NCBI GenBank assembly: GCA_949710005.1
Contig: OX453276.1
Location: 27,901,613-27,965,612, forward strand
DNA: 64,000 nt
Source: Ricordea florida
Lineage: Eukaryota; Cnidaria; Anthozoa; Corallimorpharia; Ricordeidae
Reading direction: 5' to 3'
Positions 58,487 through 64,000 of this stretch are shown one piece after another. The position numbers and the translations under genes are program-made. The notes under the pieces are model-generated. The model had not been told where the DNA came from. It did no database searches and worked only from the letters and a program-made list of their open reading frames with translations. Position 1 is the stretch's first letter; each line of letters opens with the position of its first letter.

Positions 58487-59573
58487 ACTGAACGAATGGC
58501 GTCTGAAACTAGGCGTAGAATGAGGGAATTTACTGATTGGTTATTATCTAACGTTCCACCCACAATTCGTAAGACAGTACTTAAACCAAAAAGTGGAAGA
58601 TCTTAAAAAACGGGTGAATCAAATCTATAGACAAAATCCAATATGCGATACGAGAACATCAAACAGCGATTAAAAGAAATCTTCGCACCTATAAGATTGA
58701 TGGAGATACGGGTGATGCAAGATCATTCACGAGTAAGATTAGACTTTCTGTTTTAAATACAATTCGTACAATGGATAAACCGGTGAAATTATGATTAATA
58801 TTAACCTGTAGATTTAAACTCGATTCACCTACTAGAGAACCGAAAAAAATGTTCGCTGGATTTAATGGTGGAAAACCCATATTGATTACTGAATCAGATA
58901 ATATCGCGTGAACCTACTAGAAAACCATATTCACAATCATATAAGAGAAAATACCAAAATTCCAAGCTGAAAGTACGGGCTGGCAATTCGTTAATGGGGA
59001 ACATTTTGATAGTGCATGTCGTTGAAGCGGATCCAATTGCTGGCAGTAGTTATATTCTACTCCATAAATTCATAGCGTATAAAAAAGCTGTTGTTAACGT
59101 TAAGAATTTATTGGACAATGAATGTTTCAAATGGACCGTCACATCTGCCGTTTATTCAGTGAAAGTATATCCTGAACGTTTGAAGTAAAGTAAATGTAAA
59201 AATGCGAATCAATAAAGATGGATCTCCCCAATTCATAAAATTTAAAAATCACAATCATAAGATGAGAGTTATCTTTGTTATCTATGCAGACTTTGAGTGC
59301 TTTACAAAAACTATAGATACCTACTTACCAAACGAGTATAGCAGTTTTACACAAAAATACCAAAAACACACGCCTTCCGGATTTTGTTTTTACTTACAGC
59401 CCTGTGATATTGTTATTTGTCCACCAAAACTAATACATTACACAGCTCAATCCGAGGAGAGGAGGATGTCGCAAAAGAATTTGTTCTCAGGCTTGGAACA
59501 TACCACACAAGAGATTTACAACAAGATCAAATTTCCAAAGGATGCCATGCTTACTCCTAACGATCGCACGTGA
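58487..59573 (+). pseudogene. Maverick-like protein-primed PolB, N-terminal part, broken
   Basis: From about 58487 the frame reads a charged start (RRMREFTDWLLSNVP), breaks near 58600, continues with FKLDSPTREPKKMFAGFNGG (58810-58880), breaks again, and goes on with AGSSYILLHKF and NVKNLLDNECFKWTVTSA (59040-59140). It ends in the exonuclease motif YADFECF (59286-59306), the Exo I signature of type-B DNA polymerases of Mavericks and related viruses. It stops at 59573 where the opposite-strand gene cassette begins, so the polymerase core is missing. Several stops and frameshifts. Replication function lost. Confidence 0.7.
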
Positions 59574-59603
59574 TTTCTTCCACCTTTCCATCTAAAATCA
59601 GCA

Positions 59604-60577
59604 TTATCGGGTAAACCGGCCAAATTCACGATATAGTTTATGATAATTGACGTTATTATATGGATTATTCGCTATATTAATTACCGGATCATCGGGTAAT
59701 GGTACACTTAATTCATATAAGATTCTTCGAGTGGTAAAACAAATATGGAGCTTCACAAAACTTTTGATAACTGGTGGGTAATCCAAACTTGCAAATGGAC
59801 TAATACCGCAACCAGAGGTCGCACACTACACAGCAAAATTCAACTGCCGAGGTCAATGATCAAAATCCGGCTCATTTAACCACTTGTTGCTTTCTTTTGA
59901 ACTTCTAAAAGTCACAAACTGCGATTTAAAGATATTCCTCATATCCGCTGTAAATGTTTGATTATCGGATACATATATATCTGGCTTAGTCAATAACTCG
60001 GTGATATCAGAAGGAAATTCCTCGAAACTAACACCAGGTAAAGGATATTGTTTATCGGTTAACTTCAAACTATCCGGGAAAGATTCCTTTACCTTGGAAG
60101 CAATAACCAAATCTTTGCCTAGTTTGCTTTTAATGTCAGGGCTTAAAACGTCTGTCCATGTTTTACCGGACAAATCATCCCGACTCGTTACGGTAAGTCT
60201 ATTATAAGTCCAATAGACGCTTCCACCATAATTATCATTGAGAAATTTAAACTTAGACATATCCGCTTTTGGATAACGTCGCCAAAAGCCATTAGTAAAT
60301 CTGAATCATTATCTATTTTTAGCGTCTTAACATCACGCATATGCATTAATTTAATGTCTAAATCTATTTTTAGATGTTCTAGATGTTCAATTGAAACACG
60401 ATTGAATCGTATAAGTGGATTTGGGTATGCATTTCCGGCTCCCGAGAAGACCAAAATCCAATTGTCACCTTTTCGCCAGTAAATGATCTCAGTATCTGAA
60501 TCACCAAAACGACCAAATTTAAACTTAGATAAATTAGCTTTTGGATATTGGTTCTTAAATTCATCAATTATTCCCAT
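59604..60577 (-). pseudogene. Maverick-like cassette protein, third copy
   Basis: Pieces at 60577-60188, 60260-59853 and 59786-59604 in different frames. The middle piece has TDITELLTKPDIYVSDNQTF, matching ITELLTTLDIYVS of copies 1 and 2; the last has KLHICFTTRRILYEL and NPYNNVNYHKLYREFG, matching the part that is stop-ridden in those copies. It is a diverged family member and not part of the recent duplication. Frameshifts lie near 60230 and 59850. Role unassigned. Confidence 0.6.
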
Positions 60578-60866
60578 CGTTAGTTTCTAAAGTCAGATCT
60601 TTTTAATATCATTAGGAATTTCTCTAACCATCTCTTTCCATAACGTCGTTTTGAATCTAACAATGATCTGTGCATTATTATCTTGAATACATAGTTTCAT
60701 CTTATTGTACTGGCCTTCTTCAACTAATTAATATTCTAGTAAATTCTTATCGTCGTTTAAAGATCTAGAAATTAAAACCTCCATTCAATTGACCTTAGTT
60801 CTAGCTAATTGTGTGATTTTTGCATGTTTTGAGATTTTCTTAGAAAACTTGACTCCTGCAGTTGTA

Positions 60867-61140
60867 TTAAACAACGCCAAATAAACCACCTAATGCACCA
60901 ATTAGTCCACCAACAATACCTCCAAATCCAGTTAATGATAAAACTAAACCAGTAACAGGTAATATGATTGAAATACTGGCCATGGATCCCACTGCAAGTT
61001 TTCTTAGTGTCATATTTATCTCTTTAATTAATCTCAAAGTGATTTCTTTCTCGCTCAAGATGCTGTAATATCTCTCTTGCTTGTTTAAGTCAGAAATTAA
61101 TTCCGTTTCCTTCTGGCATTTAAATTTTCCAGTTAAAAAG
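60867..61140 (-). pseudogene. Maverick-like small hydrophobic protein, third copy
   Basis: The frame to 60867 contains LTGFGGIVGGLIGALGG, parallel to LTGLGGILGEPIGAMGG of the other copies. The C-terminal half found in copies 1 and 2 has broken frame here (60770-60860). The upstream part keeps the charged helix. Confidence 0.55.
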
Positions 61141-61207
61141 TTTTTGAAATGTTATAAATTATTTAGTCTTACGCTTAAATTGCTTAACAGCGAATAGTAC
61201 TAATCTA

Positions 61208-61600
61208 CTAAAGCGACGATGAGCAACCAAGCATTTTAATTTTTGCCACGAAACCCACGACTTCACCTGCAGTTCTAAACAGAAAACGAACAATAGCACC
61301 AATCATTCCGGGTAAAATCTTTCCAAGTTGCTTTCCAAGTGCTTTGAACCCATTACCAACACCAGTAGCTGATCTACTCAATCCAGTCCGTAGATTTGAT
61401 ACAATCACCCCAATCACAACTTGCACCAACAGCACTAAGTATTGCAACAGCTGTGAAGCCATATTTCTTAAAAATCGCCCTGACTCGGTCTCTAAATGAC
61501 ATTCTTTCTTCGATTTCTTCGTTTTCTCTTTCAATAGCATCGATTTGTTCCTGCTGTTCCTCTATGTCTTGTTGTATCTATTCCATTTGATTATTCTCTT
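61208..61600 (-). pseudogene. Maverick-like coiled-coil structural protein, third copy
   Basis: Ends with a GMIGAIVRFLFRTAGEVVGF segment like GAIGTIVSFLFRTAGE of copies 1 and 2. It is preceded by GVIVSNLRTGLSRSATGVG and a charged coiled-coil remnant (61500-61600) in broken frame. Confidence 0.6.
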
Positions 61601-61679
61601 CAGGGATTCCTAAAGGTTTATCTGTAATAAATTTTAGACGAGCCTTTAACTTTCCTGATCATTGTTATCAACCCCCTCC

Positions 61680-61899
61680 TGAACAATGGGACCACGAGCT
61701 ATTGCTAGCATCCGGTGAAGCGACAAAAAATCTCTTATCCTTTTTAGCTAATCCACGATAAGTACGGTTTTTAATATACATTGAACAAATAAGAACGATA
61801 GGACCCTCGTAATTGATCCACTAAATACTGAGTTTTACCACAGTTTGTTGGTCCAGTAATTATGACATGACAGGGTAATTTATGTCTTAGCTCTTCCAT
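61680..61899 (-). pseudogene. Maverick-like packaging ATPase fragment
   Basis: ATG at 61899, then a Walker A motif (ITGPTNCGKTQYLVDQL) within 35 residues of the start. A stop and frameshift follow at about 61771, and related sequence runs on to about 61680. The GPTNCGKT form fits FtsK/A32-type genome-packaging ATPases of Mavericks and nucleocytoplasmic viruses. Walker B and the rest are missing. It lies head-on after the TFIIB-like gene in the same direction. Confidence 0.65.
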
Positions 61900-62007
61900 C
61901 TATGGTTAATTAAAGATCTAAATAACCGTCTAATTGTGGACTCGGTCACTCGACATGTTTTAGCGATGTGGTTTATATCCGAGGGAACCCCATGTTTCAT
62001 TTAACAA

Positions 62008-62067
62008 ATCGAATGTGGTATTGTTGTCGATAAGAGTACAGCAACGCTAAACCACATTCGACTTGTT
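62008..62067. repeat. Imperfect palindrome within the TFIIB-like gene
   Basis: atcgaatgtggt (left) and accacattcgac (right) flank about 35 bp. It may be part of the DNA that split the second cyclin fold. Confidence 0.6.
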
Positions 62068-62900
62068 TTTTACCACGATATCAACATGAAAGAAAATGTT
62101 TTTTTCAGAGCGTGAACAAGGTCGTGACACAAAGAAAGGGCAAGCGTTGTCTATAACTTTCTCGCAATACGATTGGTTTATTTCCAAAAATTAGCGTTTC
62201 TGATTGCCTATTGCATTGCGTGACACATTGACTCGAGCAGCGTTGTCTAGACTCTCATCGACCCAGGCAAATTAGCTAATCAGATTCCGAGATTAGTAGC
62301 AATCGCGGTAAAAAGCTTAATAATAAATACAGGTAGCTGCCATCGTCTAAGGGCGGTGTCTATCCATAATTTGAAAAGATTCCAGTTGATTCGTGACTTC
62401 ATCAACATCATCCAAATTCAGATTGAAATTCCAGCAATAATAATCTAGGTAATCCGAATAGGATAGAGGAGATTCATTGATTCGTTTCATGACTCGACTA
62501 ACATACCGCGGTGGAATTTTAAACATTCGAGCGATATCCCTGTAATTTTGGGGTTTACCACATTCTCCCTAAGCGAAATATACGCTTGCTGCTTGAAGTC
62601 CTTTGTCACATTTTCCACGTGGTCGTGGTTTAATTTTATCTAGCAACTCGCTGTATTTATGCTTAGGATGTTGTATAACGCTTTCCGGGATATGATTTTG
62701 ATACCAAATCTCATGAATATCGTCACATTTACGATTTAATGAGCGTTCCCTTGGTGGCATTGAATTCCAAAGAGCGTGCCGTCTTACATTGTTTTCTGCT
62801 TGACTCGCATTAGGTTTCATCTGGATAAGAGTACTTAATGAGCTTTCCGGTAATAATCCATTATTCGGTATATTACATTGTTCAGAATCCGTACCATATT

Positions 62901-63831
62901 GAGTCTGGGTTTTGGTCGAGTGTCGAGTGTCGAGGGTAACATGTCGAGTGTCGAGGGTAACATGTCGAGGGTCCCATGTCGAGGGTAGTTAAAAAAGGAA
63001 CCAAATAATAATAAATAAAATATTTAATTCTTTAAAAAAAATTAAAAATAACTATGAAAATAAAGAACGTGCGCTCGACGATAGAGCCTGCATGCGACGG
63101 AAGCGAATCACCCTGGTTGCGATCAATGCGTTTGAGAAAGCGTTGACAGATCCATAACAACAATTACCACTGTATCAGTTCTCATGGATAAAAACAAGAC
63201 AAACTTAAAGAGAATTATTTGATAGCAACCTTCCACCGGTGGTAAGTTTAGTGACTGTGTTCAATTCGAGGTTACTTGACCATGGTTTGTGCGAAAATAA
63301 CCCAGGAAATCAACCACGGCGTGCGGTCTGTTGCCCAATGAAACCTAAGACAAGATATCCTATTATTTTGACAACTGTCGATGGAAAGTGGTCTCAAAAA
63401 CAAAAAGCCTTTCAAAAGTGTGCGGTAACTCCCACACGTACTTTGTCTCGAGTTCGATCAACACGTGTTTTCGGTTTACTTGTTCTTGAGAATTTCGGTG
63501 TATTTCGGTCAAACTGGAACACAATTGGCAAATGGGTCGTGAAAAGGAAAGTTAATAGGCGTCGAACAAATTCTGAGGTGTGTGTCTCATGCTCTGAGAT
63601 TACAGAATTTTAAATTCTGTAAAATACGGTTGGAAAGTGCTAATATAAAACCCGAAAGTTTGGAGGTCATGGAAGAAATTTCTATTTTCGTAGTTATTTT
63701 TAATTTTTTTTTTAAAGAATTAATATTTTATTTATTATTATTTGGTTCCTTTATTAACTACCCTCGACATGCGACCCTCGACACTCGACATGTTACCCTC
63801 GACACTCGACACTCGACCAAAACCCAGACTC
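62901..63831. mobile_element. 931-bp element with minisatellite inverted ends and 9-bp duplication
   Basis: Inverted ends of about 150 bp begin gagtctgggttttggtcgag and hold tcgagtgtcgagggtaacatg units. Exact 9-bp target duplication taccatatt (62892-62900 and 63832-63840) supports a MULE-like origin. It lies inside the zinc-ribbon-to-cyclin link of the TFIIB-like gene. An inner 124-codon ORF (63239-63613) has no recognised motif. Confidence 0.9.
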
Positions 63832-63931
63832 TACCATATTCGATGTCACATCCGAAATTTGCACCACAATCTGAGCAAACATTATCAAATCCTAGTTGAA
63901 CTATATTATGACCTCCACAGTTTTCACTCAT

Positions 63932-64000
63932 ATATAGTTTAATACTTGATCGATTTTAAATCACCGTTCATAATTCCCATTAATGCGTCATTCACAGTAA
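63932..64000. other. Window edge, probably more of the Maverick-like element
   Basis: Short AT-rich end upstream of the TFIIB-like start; too short to assign. Confidence 0.3.

Larger units (their letters stand above)
61895..63931 (-). pseudogene. TFIIB-like transcription factor of a Maverick-like element, split
   Basis: ATG at 63931 opens with a zinc ribbon of TFIIB type, C-x2-H-x10-C-x2-C (NCGGHN ... VCSDCG), to 63841. The frame is then interrupted by the element 62901-63831 and resumes at 62900 with a first cyclin-like fold (GKCDKGLQAASVYFA, a TAG at about 62568-62570, then GKPQNYRDIARMF and YVSRVMKRI) to 62347. After about 350 bp of other DNA a last piece (61993-61895) has IAKTCRVTESTIRRLFRSLI, like the end of a second cyclin fold. 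TFIIB recruits RNA polymerase II to promoters; a viral version could direct transcription of element genes. Broken by insertion, stop and a second gap. Confidence 0.65.

Overview
The window looks like a piece of an animal nuclear genome rich in transposable elements, most likely from a cnidarian such as a stony coral. That is inference, drawn from introns with GT-AG borders, AT-rich sequence, a Schlafen/AlbA-type gene, an LSD2-type gene, a TANC-like NACHT-ankyrin gene and many fold-back repeats. No database was consulted.

Layout. 1-8.1 kb: two direct copies, 4,734 bp apart, of a decayed structural-gene cassette from a Maverick/Polinton-like integrated virus. 9.8-12.7 kb: a DIRS-like retroelement that has lost its reverse transcriptase. 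13.2-15.0 kb: a dead L1/Tx1-like LINE broken by a MITE. 16.3-25.8 kb (+): last six exons of an AlbA_2/Schlafen-like host gene, with a Penelope element and a tRNA-type SINE in one intron. 27.1-36.0 kb (-): last ten exons of a KDM1B/LSD2-like amine oxidase with one in-frame stop and a duplicated splice acceptor. 36.2-40.7 kb (-): a young Ty3/gypsy element with 85-bp LTRs. 40.7-46.3 kb: fold-back elements, a minisatellite and a second Penelope copy. 46.3-48.2 kb: degenerate tandem repeats. 48.2-55.4 kb (-): a broken TANC-like P-loop NTPase/ankyrin gene with a possible HEPN-plus-membrane exon or gene upstream, cut by a 1.38-kb element inside coding sequence. 55.6-57.4 kb: an inverted-repeat element with minisatellite ends, carrying a complete hammerhead ribozyme motif. 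58.1-63.9 kb: a third Maverick-like region with converging PolB and structural genes, a packaging-ATPase fragment and a TFIIB-like gene that is itself split by another minisatellite-ended element.

The host genes are read from exon borders whose phases all agree, so their exon coordinates are firm. Their 5' parts are not visible. Nearly every viral or transposon gene carries stops or frameshifts. Those breaks are described but not repaired. Top leads are the hammerhead with a roughly 230-nt stem II insert, the TFIIB-like gene in the Maverick-like element, the family of elements with minisatellite inverted ends, the HEPN-like ORF beside the NACHT-ankyrin gene, and the stop and splice-site duplication in the LSD2-like gene.
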